Origin: Bradyrhizobium diazoefficiens USDA 110 | GTDB lineage: Bacteria; Pseudomonadota; Alphaproteobacteria; Rhizobiales; Xanthobacteraceae | Reading direction: 5' to 3' | Length of the DNA: 64,000 nucleotides | NCBI RefSeq assembly: GCF_000011365.1 | Contig: NC_004463.1 | Span: 8,170,001 to 8,234,000, forward strand | Shown here: in pieces, positions 8,404-18,585 of the stretch | How positions within the stretch are numbered: the first letter of the stretch is position 1 | Layout: every line of letters begins with the position of its first letter | Position numbers and translations under genes: made by a program | The notes under the pieces: generated by a model | Seen by the model: only the letters and a program-made list of their open reading frames with translations | Told to the model about the DNA's origin: nothing | Database searches by the model: none

Positions 8404-8510
8404 CCCGTCATTCCGGGGCGCGCGCAGCGCGAACCCGGAATCCATCGGGCCTCAGAACAAGTGGATGAATGGATTCCGGGCTCGCGCCAAGAGGCGCGCC
8501 CCGGAATGAC
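8404..8510. repeat. Inverted pair of family A palindromes
   Basis: Two copies (8404-8446 and 8467-8510) of the CATTCCGGG / CCCGGAATC palindrome in opposite orientation, placed between the convergent ends of the DUF4282 gene and ychF. They may double as a bidirectional transcript end. Confidence 0.75.
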
Positions 8511-8519
8511 AACTCCGGC

Positions 8520-9617
8520 TTACGTATTGAACCGGAAATGCATCACGTCGCCGTCGGCGACGACGTATTCCTTGCCTTCGAGGCGGAGCTTGCCGGCATC
8601 GCGGGCGCCGGCTTCGCCGCCGAGCGCGACGTAGTCGTCAAACGCGATCGTCTCGGCGCGGATGAAGCCTTTCTCGAAATCGGTGTGGATCACGCCGGCC
8701 GCTCCCGGCGCCTTGGTGCCGCGATGGATGGTCCAGGCACGCGCTTCCTTCGGGCCCACCGTGAAATAGGTGATGAGGTCGAGCAGCGTGTAGCCGGCGC
8801 GGATCAGGCGGTCGAGGCCGGCCTCTTCGAGACCCAGCGTCTCCAGGAAGTCGGCGCGTTCTTCGCGCGAAATGGTGGCGATCTCGGATTCGATCTTGGC
8901 CGAGATGACGACGGCGACGGCGCCTTCCTTGGCGGCCTGCTCCTGCACCGCCTTGGAGAACGAATTGCCGGTCGCGGCCGAACCTTCCTCGACGTTGCAG
9001 ACATAGAGCACGGGCTTGGACGAGAGCAGGCCGAGCATCCCGAAGGCGCGCTCCTCCTCCGCCTTGCGCTCGACGAGGCGCGCGGGCTTGCCCTCGCGCA
9101 GCAGCACCAGGGTGCGGTTGACGAGGTCGAGCTGCTCCTTGGCGTCCTTGTCGTTGCCCTTGGCCTTCTTGGTGAGGTTGTCGACGCGCTTCTCGAGGCT
9201 GTCGAGGTCGGCGAGCATCAGCTCGGTCTCGATGGTCTCGATGTCGGCGAGCGGGGCGATCTTGCCCTCGACATGGGTGATGTCGGAGTCTTCAAAGCAG
9301 CGCACGACATGCGCGATGGCGTCGACCTCGCGGATGTTGGCGAGGAACTGGTTGCCGAGGCCTTCGCCCTTGGAGGCGCCGCGCACGAGGCCCGCGATGT
9401 CGACGAAGGTCAGCCGGGTCGGAATGATCTGGCCGGACTTGGCGATCGCCGCAAGCTTGTCGAGCCGCGGATCGGGCACGGCCACCTCGCCGACATTCGG
9501 CTCGATGGTGCAGAACGGATAGTTCGCAGCCTGCGCCGCGGCCGTCTCGGTCAGCGCATTGAACAAGGTCGACTTGCCGACATTGGGCAATCCGACGATC
9601 CCGCATTTGAATCCCAC
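8520..9617 (-). CDS. ychF: Ribosome-binding ATPase YchF
   Basis: A 365-residue YchF/OLA1-type P-loop protein: G1 motif GLPNVGKST at residues 9-17, switch [19 protein letters not shown], then a coiled-coil insertion and the C-terminal TGS-like domain (ending DVMHFRF). YchF binds ribosomes and hydrolyses ATP rather than GTP. The start is GTG at 9615-9617, preceded by AAGGAATAACGCTC. It lies 5 bases after the pth stop codon and is the last gene of rplY-pth-ychF, a conserved alphaproteobacterial order. Confidence 0.97.
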   Translation of the reverse strand: MGFKCGIVGLPNVGKSTLFNALTETAAAQAANYPFCTIEPNVGEVAVPDPRLDKLAAIAKSGQIIPTRLTFVDIAGLVRGASKGEGLGNQFLANIREVDAIAHVVRCFEDSDITHVEGKIAPLADIETIETELMLADLDSLEKRVDNLTKKAKGNDKDAKEQLDLVNRTLVLLREGKPARLVERKAEEERAFGMLGLLSSKPVLYVCNVEEGSAATGNSFSKAVQEQAAKEGAVAVVISAKIESEIATISREERADFLETLGLEEAGLDRLIRAGYTLLDLITYFTVGPKEARAWTIHRGTKAPGAAGVIHTDFEKGFIRAETIAFDDYVALGGEAGARDAGKLRLEGKEYVVADGDVMHFRFNT

Positions 9618-9622
9618 GAGCG

Positions 9623-10228
9623 TTATTCCTTGCCGTTGTCGTCCTTGGTCAAAAACCCCTTCGCCTGCATGGCAAGATGCACCCTGTTGGCGAAGGTCGC
9701 GTCCGTGCCCTTGGCGATCAGCGCGGCGTGCTCGGCGACCGCGTCGCAGAGTGTCGCCACCCAGTCGTTGTCGGCCTTGGCGAAGTCCGACAGCACGTGG
9801 CCGTGCACCAGTTCCTTGACGCCGGGATGACCGATGCCGAGCCTGACACGACGGTAGTCGTTGCCGATATGCGCCGAGATCGAGCGCAGACCGTTGTGGC
9901 CGGCGATGCCGCCGCCGACCTTCACCCGCACCTTGCCCGGCGGCAGCTCGAGCTCGTCATGGAACACGGTGACGTCGCCAGGGGCGATCTTGAAGAAGCC
10001 TGCCGCCTCCTGAACGCTCCGGCCGGAATCGTTCATGTAGGTCGTCGGCTTGAGCAGGATCACGCGCTCGGTGCCGAGCGCGCCTTCCGAGGTCTCGCCC
10101 TGAAACCTGCGGCGCCATGGCGAGAAACCATGACGCCGCGCGATCTCGTCGACGGCCATGAAGCCGATATTGTGCCGGTTACGTGCGTATTTCGCGCCGG
10201 GATTGCCGAGCCCAACAAAGAGTCGCAT
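9623..10228 (-). CDS. pth: Peptidyl-tRNA hydrolase
   Basis: A 201-residue Pth. It releases peptide from prematurely dissociated peptidyl-tRNA. The family start [19 protein letters not shown] is present, with the catalytic His at residue 19, and [15 protein letters not shown] and [12 protein letters not shown] follow. The C-terminal extension is short and Lys-rich ([12 protein letters not shown]). Second gene of the rplY-pth-ychF set; a perfect hairpin separates it from rplY. Confidence 0.97.
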   Translation of the reverse strand: MRLFVGLGNPGAKYARNRHNIGFMAVDEIARRHGFSPWRRRFQGETSEGALGTERVILLKPTTYMNDSGRSVQEAAGFFKIAPGDVTVFHDELELPPGKVRVKVGGGIAGHNGLRSISAHIGNDYRRVRLGIGHPGVKELVHGHVLSDFAKADNDWVATLCDAVAEHAALIAKGTDATFANRVHLAMQAKGFLTKDDNGKE

Positions 10229-10250
10229 GACGCGGCGCGCCCCTCGCTCG

Positions 10251-10274
10251 GCGCGCGGTCACAGGACCGCGCGC
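10251..10274 (-). promoter_or_regulatory. Intercistronic hairpin between rplY and pth
   Basis: A perfect 10-bp inverted repeat, GCGCGCGGTC and GACCGCGCGC around a 4-base loop, in the 62-base gap between rplY and pth. There is no T-run after it, so a full terminator is unlikely; mRNA processing, stabilisation or partial attenuation of pth are possible. Confidence 0.55.
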
Positions 10275-10290
10275 CAGCTCTTTGAGAGAA

Positions 10291-11007
10291 TTACTTCTTC
10301 TTGTCGCCGCCGGCGGGAGCCTTGGCAGCCGCTGCCGGAGCAGCAGCAGCCGGAGCAGCCGCACCAGCCGCAGGAGCTGCTGCAGCCGGAGCCGCGCCAC
10401 CAGCAGCTGCCGCAGCAGCAGCCTTCTGCTCTTCGGCGTAGCCGGACGGCGGCACGATGGTGACGAGGGTCGCGTCCTCGCGGGTCAGCGCCTTCACGCC
10501 GGCCGGCAGCTTGACGTCCGACAGATGCAGCGAGTGACCGATTTCGAGCGAGCCGACGTCGGCCTCGATGTACTGCGGGATGCTCTCGACGCCGCATTCG
10601 AGCTCGATCGCGTGGGCAACGATGTTGACGGTGCCGCCGCGCTTCACGCCCGGGGAGGCTTCCGACTTCACCACGTGCAAGGGAACGCTGATGCGGATGG
10701 TGGCGCCTTCGCCGAGCCGCATGAAGTCGACATGGATCGGGAAGTCCTTGACCGGATCGAGGTGATAGTCGCGCGGAATCACGCGGTGCTTCTTGCCCTC
10801 GAGGTCGATGTCGACCAGCGTGGTCAGGAACCGGCCGGCCAGGATGCGCTGGCGCAGTTCGCGATCTTCAATCGAGATCGTGACGGGGGGCTGGTTGTTG
10901 CCATAGATCACTCCGGGCACTCTGCCGGCGCGACGCTCAGCCCGGGCGGCCCCCTTGCCGCTCTTCGGACGTGCGGTCGCCTTCAATTCCTTGACGGTCG
11001 TCGCCAT
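10291..11007 (-). CDS. rplY: 50S ribosomal protein L25 (general stress protein Ctc type)
   Basis: A 238-residue long-form L25/Ctc that binds 5S rRNA. The N-terminal L25 domain starts TVKELKATARPKSGKGAAR and contains RRAGRVPGVIYG; the C-terminal TL5-type domain follows (to about residue 190). The last ~45 residues are an Ala/Pro-rich low-complexity tail ending GGDKKK. The ATG at 11005-11007 matches the normal L25 start; an in-frame ATG 8 codons earlier is less likely. First gene of the rplY-pth-ychF operon. Confidence 0.96.
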   Translation of the reverse strand: MATTVKELKATARPKSGKGAARAERRAGRVPGVIYGNNQPPVTISIEDRELRQRILAGRFLTTLVDIDLEGKKHRVIPRDYHLDPVKDFPIHVDFMRLGEGATIRISVPLHVVKSEASPGVKRGGTVNIVAHAIELECGVESIPQYIEADVGSLEIGHSLHLSDVKLPAGVKALTREDATLVTIVPPSGYAEEQKAAAAAAAGGAAPAAAAPAAGAAAPAAAAPAAAAKAPAGGDKKK

Positions 11008-11038
11008 GTCGTTAAGTCCTTGTTTTTGCAAAAGTTAA

Positions 11039-11057
11039 TGGGCCGCAGCGCGGCCCA
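11039..11057 (-). promoter_or_regulatory. Hairpin in the rplY leader
   Basis: TGGGCCGC and GCGGCCCA around a 3-base loop, about 32 bases before the rplY start. On the minus strand it is followed by TTAACTTTTGC. It could be a ribosomal-protein autoregulatory leader element or a weak terminator of upstream transcription. Confidence 0.45.
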
Positions 11058-11170
11058 TGGCATCGTCCACAGCAAGCCTCCAGGGGTGCGGGGGCCGCGA
11101 ACGTGGCGGGCTTTTACCCGGAAGATGCGGAAATGACAAGAAGAATGGGCTGGCGGGCCGCGCCGGACTA

Positions 11171-11258
11171 GCCGTCATTCCGGGGCGGTCGCGACAGCGA
11201 CCGAACCCGGAATCTCGAGGTTCCGGGTTCGATGCTGCGCATCGCCCCGGAACGACAA
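11171..11258. repeat. Double family A palindrome
   Basis: Two consecutive palindromes (about 11171-11214 and 11218-11258) with CATTCCGGGG / CCCGGAATC and TTCCGGG / CCCCGGAA arms, just downstream of ubiK on the minus strand. Confidence 0.7.
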
Positions 11259-11262
11259 ATAC

Positions 11263-11514
11263 CTATCCCCCCAGCTTCGCCTCCAGCGCCGTGATGCGCG
11301 CCTTCAGGGCTTCGTTCTCCTCGCGCGCCAGGCGGGCCATGTCCTTGACCGCCTCGAACTCCTCGCGCTTGACGAGGTCCATGTCGCGCAGGAATTTCTC
11401 GGCCTGGGTCCGCATCACCGTGTCGAACTCGCGCTTGACGCCCTGAGCCGCACCGGCGGCGTCGTTCATCAGGCGGCCGATCTCGTCGAAAAACCGGTTG
11501 TTGGTCTGGGTCAT
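11263..11514 (-). CDS. ubiK: UbiK/BMFP family accessory protein
   Basis: An 83-residue protein of the BMFP family (membrane fusogenic / UbiK accessory factor). UbiK assists aerobic ubiquinone biosynthesis as a partner of UbiJ in gammaproteobacteria; in alphaproteobacteria the role is inferred by homology. It starts MTQTNNRFFDEIGRLMNDAAG and ends in a heptad-rich coiled coil (LAREENEALKARITALEAKL). The gene is divergent from the dienelactone-hydrolase-like gene at 11681. The symbol reflects family membership rather than proven function. Confidence 0.8.
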   Translation of the reverse strand: MTQTNNRFFDEIGRLMNDAAGAAQGVKREFDTVMRTQAEKFLRDMDLVKREEFEAVKDMARLAREENEALKARITALEAKLGG

Positions 11515-11680
11515 GTCGGTCTCCTGGCGGCTCCGATAAACTTTGCGCGAACTCTCGGAAAGACAATGGCAATCCGATCGGGCCGGATCAAGGGCCGATC
11601 GGCCGTATCCTTGTCATGCCCCGGTTTCCTTGCAATCGTATTCAACGTCCCGGCATAAGAAGAATCACAAGGCGCACGAG

Positions 11681-12412
11681 ATGATCGACCAGCAGATCGC
11701 GATTCCCACCAAGGACGGCCACACCGCAACCTTCATCAGCCATCCCGAGCGTGGCGGGCCGTTTCCGGTCATCCTGTTCTACATGGATGCGCCGGCGATC
11801 CGCGAAGAGCTGCGCGACATGGCGCGCCGGCTCGCGACATCAGGCTATTACGTGATGCTGCCGAACCTCTATTACCGCTCCGGCGTGATGGAGCTGGGCG
11901 CGCTGCCGGCCGACCCGAACGCACCGGAGCGCAAGCGCATGTTCGCGCTGATGAGCTCGCTCACCATTCCCATGATCATGGACGACACACGCGCGCTGCT
12001 CACTTACGCCGAGGGCCAGGCCGCCGCGAACACGAAGATTGTCGGCACCGTCGGCTACTGCATGAGCGGCCGCTACGCGGTCAACGCCGCCACGCATTTC
12101 CCCGATCGCGTCAAGGCCGCCGCCTCGATCTACGGGGTGCAGCTCGCAACCGACCAGGACGACAGTCCGCATCTGGCCCCAGCCAAGACCAGGGCCGAGC
12201 TCTACTTCGCCTGCGCCGAGACCGATGTCTACGCGCCGCCGGAGATTATCGAAAAGGTCAAAGAGGGCATGAAAGGTGCCAAGGCCGAGGTCGAGATCTA
12301 TCCCGGCACGCATCACGGCTTCGCCTTCCCCAAGCGCCCGGTCTATGACCGCGACGCCGCCGAGCGGCACTGGGAGCGTCTGCTGGCGCTCTATCGCCGC
12401 AATCTCGTGTGA
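11681..12412 (+). CDS. Dienelactone hydrolase family protein
   Basis: A 243-residue alpha/beta hydrolase of the dienelactone hydrolase family. The nucleophile elbow is GYCMSG, with Cys rather than Ser as in true DLH; the acid lies in CAETDVYAPPE and the histidine in GTHHGFAFP. DLH enzymes cleave cyclic enol-lactones such as dienelactone in aromatic degradation, but many relatives act on other esters and no catabolic neighbours are present. The ATG at 11681 starts the conserved N-terminal strand. Transcribed divergently from ubiK. Confidence 0.9.
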   Translation: MIDQQIAIPTKDGHTATFISHPERGGPFPVILFYMDAPAIREELRDMARRLATSGYYVMLPNLYYRSGVMELGALPADPNAPERKRMFALMSSLTIPMIMDDTRALLTYAEGQAAANTKIVGTVGYCMSGRYAVNAATHFPDRVKAAASIYGVQLATDQDDSPHLAPAKTRAELYFACAETDVYAPPEIIEKVKEGMKGAKAEVEIYPGTHHGFAFPKRPVYDRDAAERHWERLLALYRRNLV

Positions 12413-12449
12413 GCAGCAGTATGATCGGCCTGTCCGCGAACTCGGTGCA

Positions 12450-12571
12450 CCTCTCCCGCTTGCGGGGGAGGTCGGCGCGAAGCGCCGGGTGGGGGTTCTC
12501 TCCACACGGAGATTATCTTGATTGCGGAGACACCCCCTCCCCAACCCTCCCCCGCAAGCGGGAGAGGGGGC
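12450..12571. repeat. Structured intergenic element, family C copy 2
   Basis: About 122 bp bounded by CTCCCGCTTGCGGGGGAG and its reverse form CTCCCCCGCAAGCGGGAG, with an inner GGCGCGAAGCGCC hairpin and a GGTGGGGG / CCCCCTCCCC stem. Same architecture as the copies at 5377 and 25791, though more diverged. Confidence 0.7.
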
Positions 12572-12623
12572 GCAGCTCCGTCGGGGCCGCAGCTTGCCCA
12601 TCAAACTCTAGAAACAAGGCGTG

Positions 12624-13469
12624 ATGCCCTTTCTTCTCATCGACTTTCCCGCCTTCAAGCCGATCGCGATCGAGATCGGTCCGTTTGCGATCCGCTGGTA
12701 CGCGCTGGCCTATATCTGCGGCATCGTGTTCGGCTGGCTCTATGCGCGCTCGCTCCTGAAGAACGAGCGCTTGTGGGGCGGGCCGGCGCCGATCTCGCTG
12801 GTGCAGGTCGACGACTTCATCCTGTGGGTCACGCTCGGCATCATCCTCGGCGGCCGCACCGGCTATGTGCTGTTCTACAATCTGCCCTTCTTCATCGAGC
12901 ACCCCGCCGCGATCTTCCGACTGTGGGAGGGCGGCATGTCGTTCCATGGCGGGTTCCTCGGCTGCGTCGTCGCGGTGATGTGGTTCGCCTACCGCAACGG
13001 GATCCCGATCCTGTCGCTCGGCGACATCACCACCGCGGTCGCGCCGGTCGGGCTGCTGCTCGGGCGCATCGCCAATTTCATCAACGGCGAATTGTGGGGC
13101 CGTGCCACCGATGCGAGCCTGCCCTGGGCGATGGTCTTCCCCAACGATCCCACCCAGCTGCCGCGGCATCCGAGCCAGCTCTATGAGGCCGGCATGGAGG
13201 GCATCCTGCTGTTCACGGTGCTTGCGATCATGATCCGCCTCGGCGCCCTGAAGCGGCCCGGAATGATCCTCGGCGCCTTCATCCTGATCTATGGTCTGAC
13301 CCGGATCGCCGGCGAGCATTTCCGCGAGCCGGACGTCCAGCTCGGCTTCCTCTGGGGCGGATTAACCATGGGCATGCTGTTGTCGATCCCGATGCTTATT
13401 GTAGGTCTCATACTTATTGTATTGGCTATCAGGCGCGGTGCGCCGAGGCCGATCGAGGCCATTCGTTAA
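12624..13469 (+). CDS. lgt: Prolipoprotein diacylglyceryl transferase
   Basis: A 281-residue Lgt, the inner-membrane enzyme that transfers diacylglycerol from phosphatidylglycerol to the lipobox cysteine of prolipoproteins, the first step of lipoprotein maturation. Seven hydrophobic helices are visible, with the family motifs [18 protein letters not shown] and [14 protein letters not shown]. The ATG at 12624 was chosen; the GTG just before it at 12621 would add one residue. The second lipoprotein enzyme, lspA, is at 48802. Followed after 20 bases by the methyltransferase gene. Confidence 0.97.
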   Translation: MPFLLIDFPAFKPIAIEIGPFAIRWYALAYICGIVFGWLYARSLLKNERLWGGPAPISLVQVDDFILWVTLGIILGGRTGYVLFYNLPFFIEHPAAIFRLWEGGMSFHGGFLGCVVAVMWFAYRNGIPILSLGDITTAVAPVGLLLGRIANFINGELWGRATDASLPWAMVFPNDPTQLPRHPSQLYEAGMEGILLFTVLAIMIRLGALKRPGMILGAFILIYGLTRIAGEHFREPDVQLGFLWGGLTMGMLLSIPMLIVGLILIVLAIRRGAPRPIEAIR

Positions 13470-13489
13470 TTCCTTTCGAGAAGAAGGCC

Positions 13490-14605
13490 GTGACCGAACA
13501 GCCGCTACTCAACGAGATCAAGGCGCTGATCAAATCCTCAGGCCCCATGCCGGTCTGGCGGTACATGGAACTGTGCCTGATGCATCCGCGCTATGGCTAT
13601 TACGTCTCGCGCGATCCGCTCGGGCGTGAGGGCGACTTCACCACCGCGCCCGAGGTCAGCCAGATGTTCGGCGAGCTGCTGGGCCTGTGGACCGCCTCGG
13701 TGTGGAAGCAGATGGGCTCGCCGCAATCTTTGCGGCTGATCGAGCTCGGCCCCGGCCGCGGCACCATGATGGCGGATGCGCTGCGTGCGCTCCGCGTGCT
13801 GCCGCCGCTCTACCAGGCGCTTCAGATCCACCTGGTCGAGGTCAATCCCGTCCTGCGCGAACGGCAGAGTGCGACGCTGTCGGGCGCGCGCAACGTCGCC
13901 TGGCACGACAGCATCGACGACGTGCCCGAAGGCCCGAGCATCATCCTCGCCAACGAATATTTCGACGTGCTGCCGATCCACCAGATGGTGAAGCGCGAGA
14001 ACGGCTGGCACGAGCGCGTGATCGAGATCGATCCCAACGGCAAGCTTCAGTTCGGCGCGGCCTCCGAGCCGACGCCGCGCTTCGACGTGCTGCTGCCGCC
14101 CCTGGTGCGCGCCGCGCCGGTCGGCGCCGTGTTCGAATGGCGTCCCGACGGCGAGGTCATGAAGCTCGCCACGCGCGTGCGCGATCAGGACGGCGCGGCG
14201 CTGATCATCGATTACGGCCATTTGCGCAGCGATGCCGGCGACACCTTCCAGGCGATCGCGCGCCACACCTTTACCGATCCCTTGAAGGCGCCGGGTCAGG
14301 CCGACGTCACCGCCCATGTCGATTTCCAGGCGCTGGCGCGTGCGGCCGAGGATGTCGGCGCCCGCGTGCACGGGCCGGTGACGCAGGGCGATTTCCTCAA
14401 GCGCGTCGGCATCGACACCCGCGCGGCCGCCTTGATGCAGAAGGCAACGCCCGAGGTCGCCACCGACATTTCGGTGGCGCTGAAGCGCCTGACCGACACC
14501 GGGCGCAGCGGCATGGGCTCGATGTTCAAGGTGCTCGGCATCTCCGAGCCGCGGCTAACTGGCCTCGCCGGCCTCAGCGATCTCGAACACGCCGGAGGGA
14601 ACTGA
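13490..14605 (+). CDS. MidA/NDUFAF7-type SAM-dependent methyltransferase
   Basis: A 371-residue protein of the DUF185/COG1565 family, homologous to mitochondrial NDUFAF7 (MidA), which dimethylates an arginine of a complex I subunit during assembly. The SAM-binding motif is LIELGPGRGTMMADALRAL, followed by ILANEYFDVLPIHQ, the signature of the family. The N-terminus PMPVWRYMELCLMHPRYGYY is also typical. The start is GTG at 13490. Its TGA overlaps the ATG of the next gene (TGATG), so the two are coupled; this order after lgt is common in alphaproteobacteria. A role on complex I is inferred by homology. Confidence 0.9.
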   Translation: MTEQPLLNEIKALIKSSGPMPVWRYMELCLMHPRYGYYVSRDPLGREGDFTTAPEVSQMFGELLGLWTASVWKQMGSPQSLRLIELGPGRGTMMADALRALRVLPPLYQALQIHLVEVNPVLRERQSATLSGARNVAWHDSIDDVPEGPSIILANEYFDVLPIHQMVKRENGWHERVIEIDPNGKLQFGAASEPTPRFDVLLPPLVRAAPVGAVFEWRPDGEVMKLATRVRDQDGAALIIDYGHLRSDAGDTFQAIARHTFTDPLKAPGQADVTAHVDFQALARAAEDVGARVHGPVTQGDFLKRVGIDTRAAALMQKATPEVATDISVALKRLTDTGRSGMGSMFKVLGISEPRLTGLAGLSDLEHAGGN

Positions 14606-15372
14606 TGACCCTCGCTTCGTCACTGCTGTCGGCGGTGCCAGGGCTGCGCCATTCCTTCTTCACCCGTGAAGGCGGCGTCTCCGGCGGCATCTACTCGGCG
14701 CTGAACGGCGGCCTCGGCTCCAACGATGATCAGGCCCTCGTCGCCGAGAACCGCCGCCGCATGGCCGAGCATGTCGGCGTGGCGCCGGAACGTTTCCTCA
14801 GCCTGCACCAGATCCATTCGCCCGACGTGCTCATTGCCGAGACGCCGTGGCCGAGCGGGCCGCGGCCGAAGGGCGACGCGCTGGTCACCAGGACGCCCGG
14901 CATCGCGCTCGGCGTCTCCACCGCCGATTGCGGGCCGGTGCTGTTCGTCGATCCCAATGCGCGCGTGATCGGCGGTGCCCATGCCGGCTGGAAGGGCGCG
15001 CTGACCGGCGTGCTGGAGTCCACGATTCTAGCGATGGAAAAGCTCGGCGCCACGCGCGGCGGCATCATCGCCGCGATCGGCCCGCTGATCCGGCAGGAGA
15101 GCTACGAGGTCGGCAACGAGTTCGTGGCGCGCTTCATCGAGGCGGACGCGGACAACGCGATGTTCTTCATCCCGTCGGTGCGCGAGGGCCACGCGATGTT
15201 CGACCTCGCCGGCTTCATCCGGACGCGGCTGGAGGCCGCCGGCATCCTGATGATCGACGACCTCGGCCTCGACACCTATGCCGACGAGCGCTTCTTCAGC
15301 TATCGCCGCTCGGTGCATCGCAAGGAGCCGGATTACGGCCGCCACGTCCACGCGATCGCGCTCGAGGGGTGA
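14605..15372 (+). CDS. pgeF: YfiH/LACC1 family purine nucleoside phosphorylase-like protein
   Basis: A 255-residue protein of the multicopper-polyphenol-oxidase/YfiH (laccase domain) family; members act as purine nucleoside phosphorylase/adenosine deaminase or edit peptidoglycan precursors (PgeF). The metal-site triad is visible: His in LHQIHSPD, Cys in STADCGPVLF and His in GGAHAGWKGA. The N-terminus HSFFTREGGVSGG is typical. It is translationally coupled to the preceding methyltransferase gene. The symbol reflects the E. coli homologue; activity in this organism is not shown. Confidence 0.88.
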   Translation: MTLASSLLSAVPGLRHSFFTREGGVSGGIYSALNGGLGSNDDQALVAENRRRMAEHVGVAPERFLSLHQIHSPDVLIAETPWPSGPRPKGDALVTRTPGIALGVSTADCGPVLFVDPNARVIGGAHAGWKGALTGVLESTILAMEKLGATRGGIIAAIGPLIRQESYEVGNEFVARFIEADADNAMFFIPSVREGHAMFDLAGFIRTRLEAAGILMIDDLGLDTYADERFFSYRRSVHRKEPDYGRHVHAIALEG

Positions 15373-15389
15373 ACACACAGGCAACACGC

Positions 15390-15497
15390 CGTCATTCCGG
15401 GGCTCGCGAAGCGAGAACCCGGAATCATCGTGCAGCAATTTATGCGGAGAAATGGATTCCGGGTTCGCGCCAAGTGGGCGCGCCCCGGAATGACAGT
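15390..15497. repeat. Inverted pair of family A palindromes
   Basis: Copies at 15390-15426 and 15451-15497 with CATTCCGGG / CCCGGAATC arms in opposite orientation, between the YfiH gene and the lipoprotein gene. Confidence 0.75.
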
Positions 15498-15557
15498 GGG
15501 ATGTGTCGCCCCTGCCCTAGACGTTAATGCGTTTTAACGATATCGCTGCCCTCCATA

Positions 15558-16184
15558 ATGAGGGACGCGTCATTCATCCTGGGCCGCGCGGGTTCGCGCG
15601 TGCTGGCGGTCATGCTGCTGGCAGCGGCGACCGCGCTTGGCGGTTGCGCCGGCGGCGGCGGTGCCGCCAACTCCTATGCGATGGCGCCGAGCGCCGGCAG
15701 TGGAGCGACGGTGGCGTTCGAATCCATCGACGGGCCGCCGCCACAGGTGTTCGACCGCATGGTCGGCGTGCTCGACAGCGAATCCAAGCTGCGCAGCCTG
15801 TCCGTGGTCTCCCGCGAGGGGACGGCTGCCTATCGCGTGCGCAGCTACCTCTCCGCCCAGATCGTGCGCGGCAGGACCGTGATCGCCTGGGTCTGGGACG
15901 TCTACGACGCCAACCAGCAGCGGGCGCTGCGCCTCTCCGGCGAGGAACCCACCTCGGCCAAGGGTGGCCGCGATGCGACGCGCGATCCGTGGAGCGCCGC
16001 CGACGACCTGGTGCTGCGGAAGATCGCCCAGGCCGGATTCAGCGGACTTTCCAACATGATCAACGGCACGCCGGAGGCGCCGAGCGCTGCTCCGGGCCTG
16101 CGGGGACCTGCGGTGGCAAGCGTCACCCCGGAGGCTCCGGCACCGGAGATGCCGGCCTCGGCGCTCGGCTACGCCGAGCGATAA
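15558..16184 (+). CDS. Putative lipoprotein
   Basis: A 208-residue protein with a lipoprotein signal peptide: Arg near the start, a hydrophobic core (VLAVMLLAAATAL) and a lipobox LGGC with Cys at residue 30. The mature part carries a domain with FESIDGPPPQVFDRM and WVWDVYDANQQRALRLSGEE, and ends in a Pro/Ala-rich tail. It is presumably anchored in the inner face of the outer membrane or the periplasmic face of the inner membrane. No named family is recognised. It lies between YfiH and prs, a position conserved for similar lipoproteins in related genomes as far as I recall. Confidence 0.8.
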   Translation: MRDASFILGRAGSRVLAVMLLAAATALGGCAGGGGAANSYAMAPSAGSGATVAFESIDGPPPQVFDRMVGVLDSESKLRSLSVVSREGTAAYRVRSYLSAQIVRGRTVIAWVWDVYDANQQRALRLSGEEPTSAKGGRDATRDPWSAADDLVLRKIAQAGFSGLSNMINGTPEAPSAAPGLRGPAVASVTPEAPAPEMPASALGYAER

Positions 16185-16378
16185 CCCCCGCTAAACCACG
16201 GCCTCAAGTTGCGGCCAAACCGTTGGCCCGACTCAGGATTTTCAAAGGGAAAACGTAGCATCCCGGGTTGCCATTGCAGCCCCCGGCCTGATATTTCCTC
16301 GCCCGTCGTAACCGTGCTTCGAGTGGGTATTCCCAGATGTTGAACGTCCTATCCAGCAAAGCGCGGGAGGAAGCGTCC

Positions 16379-17332
<954 letters not shown>

Positions 17333-17355
17333 TTCATCTACGCCGTCACGATCGC

Positions 17356-17396
17356 AAGGTGGGCAAAGGCGCGGCGCGCCGTGCCCACCTTTTTTG
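17356..17396 (+). terminator. Rho-independent terminator after prs
   Basis: AAGGTGGGCA (17356-17365) pairs perfectly with TGCCCACCTT (17382-17391) and is followed by a T-run, 24 bases after the prs stop. The GGTGGGCA arms resemble those of the repeat at 22549, so the terminator may derive from a dispersed palindrome. Confidence 0.85.
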
Positions 17397-17556
17397 TTGC
17401 CATGCCTTTTATTGCCATGACGGTCATGGGCACGCTTCGCCCCACCCTGCCAGCTCGTGCTCCGACTGCACCGCAGCACAAGCCCCACGGGTTGTTGCCA
17501 ATCGCGGCCCATGACATCATCCGGACGCCGAGTCATCTCTGCCCTCTGGATGCCTG

Positions 17557-18585
17557 ATGCCACGCCGGAAATTTGCCTGGGAGAAGCTGTCGGACGACGA
17601 ATTGCTCGCGCAACGTCTCTCTAGCCTGAGGGTTACGGTCGAAGGCACCTGGCTCGAGGATTGCGTCGCCACCCTCCACGAGGAGCTCGAAGAGCGGGGC
17701 ATCCGGCTGCGACCGCATACATGGATCTCGAGCGAATGGTTCAGTCCGGGCGATGTACCCGGCATCGCCATCCCATTCTATCTCGCCCATCCCCGCCTGA
17801 TGAAGCTCGAGAAGAAGATGATGTTCGACGTCGAGGGCGGAACCTGGCGCGAGTGTATGGCCATACTCCGTCACGAGGCGGGCCATGCCATCCAGCACGG
17901 CTATCAGCTGCAGCGCCGCCGGCGCTGGCAGCAGCTGTTCGGTCCGTCGTCGAAGCACTATCCGCGCTACTACCGGCCCAATCCGGCGAGCCGGCGCTAT
18001 GTCCAGCATCTCCGGCTCTGGTACGCGCAGAGCCATCCTGACGAGGATTTCGCCGAAACTTTTGCGGTGTGGCTGCGGCCGCGTTCGAACTGGCGAACAC
18101 GATATGCCGGCTGGCCCGCACTGAAGAAGCTCGAATATGTCGACGAGCTGATGGGCGAGATTGCGGGAAAGCGGCCGCTGATCACGACACGAGAGCGTGT
18201 CGACCCGTTGAGCAAGCTCGGCCAGACGCTCGAAGACCACTACAAGAAGAAGCAGGCGTTCTACGCCTTCACGCCGCCGAAGACCTACGACCGCGACCTC
18301 TCGAGGCTATTTTCCGCCGATCCACGGCATCACCGCTCAAAACCGGCTTCGAGCCTGATCAGACGGCACCGCGCCCAGATCAGGCAATTGGTCGCGCGAT
18401 GGACGGGCGAGAACCAGCTCACGCTCGATGCCGTGCTTGACGACATGATCTCCCGCTGCCGCGAGCTCGATCTGCGCGCGGTCGGCCCCGAACAGAAGCT
18501 CGTTCTCGATTTCACCGTCCTCGTGACCGCCAAGACGATGCACGCGCTGTTTGGCCCGTCTCGGCGCAAATGGATCGCGCTATGA
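17557..18585 (+). CDS. Putative zinc metallopeptidase (HEAGH type)
   Basis: A 342-residue cytosolic protein with no signal peptide. It carries a gluzincin-like zinc motif: RHEAGHAIQH with His106, Glu107 and His110, and a candidate third ligand Glu167 in DFAETFAVWL. This spacing and the rest of the protein fit the putative zinc-binding metallopeptidase family whose substrate is unknown. The C-terminal 100 residues are basic (DPRHHRSKPASSLIRRHR) and may form a separate binding domain. The last bases overlap the start of an ATP-grasp ligase gene (ATGA), so the two are translationally coupled. The pairing suggests a peptide-like product that is ligated by one protein and trimmed by the other; this is inference. 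Confidence 0.8.
   Translation: MPRRKFAWEKLSDDELLAQRLSSLRVTVEGTWLEDCVATLHEELEERGIRLRPHTWISSEWFSPGDVPGIAIPFYLAHPRLMKLEKKMMFDVEGGTWRECMAILRHEAGHAIQHGYQLQRRRRWQQLFGPSSKHYPRYYRPNPASRRYVQHLRLWYAQSHPDEDFAETFAVWLRPRSNWRTRYAGWPALKKLEYVDELMGEIAGKRPLITTRERVDPLSKLGQTLEDHYKKKQAFYAFTPPKTYDRDLSRLFSADPRHHRSKPASSLIRRHRAQIRQLVARWTGENQLTLDAVLDDMISRCRELDLRAVGPEQKLVLDFTVLVTAKTMHALFGPSRRKWIAL

Noticed and set aside
15524..15537. TTAA-N6-TTAA before the lipoprotein gene
   Set aside because: Wrong spacing for CtrA and no other support.
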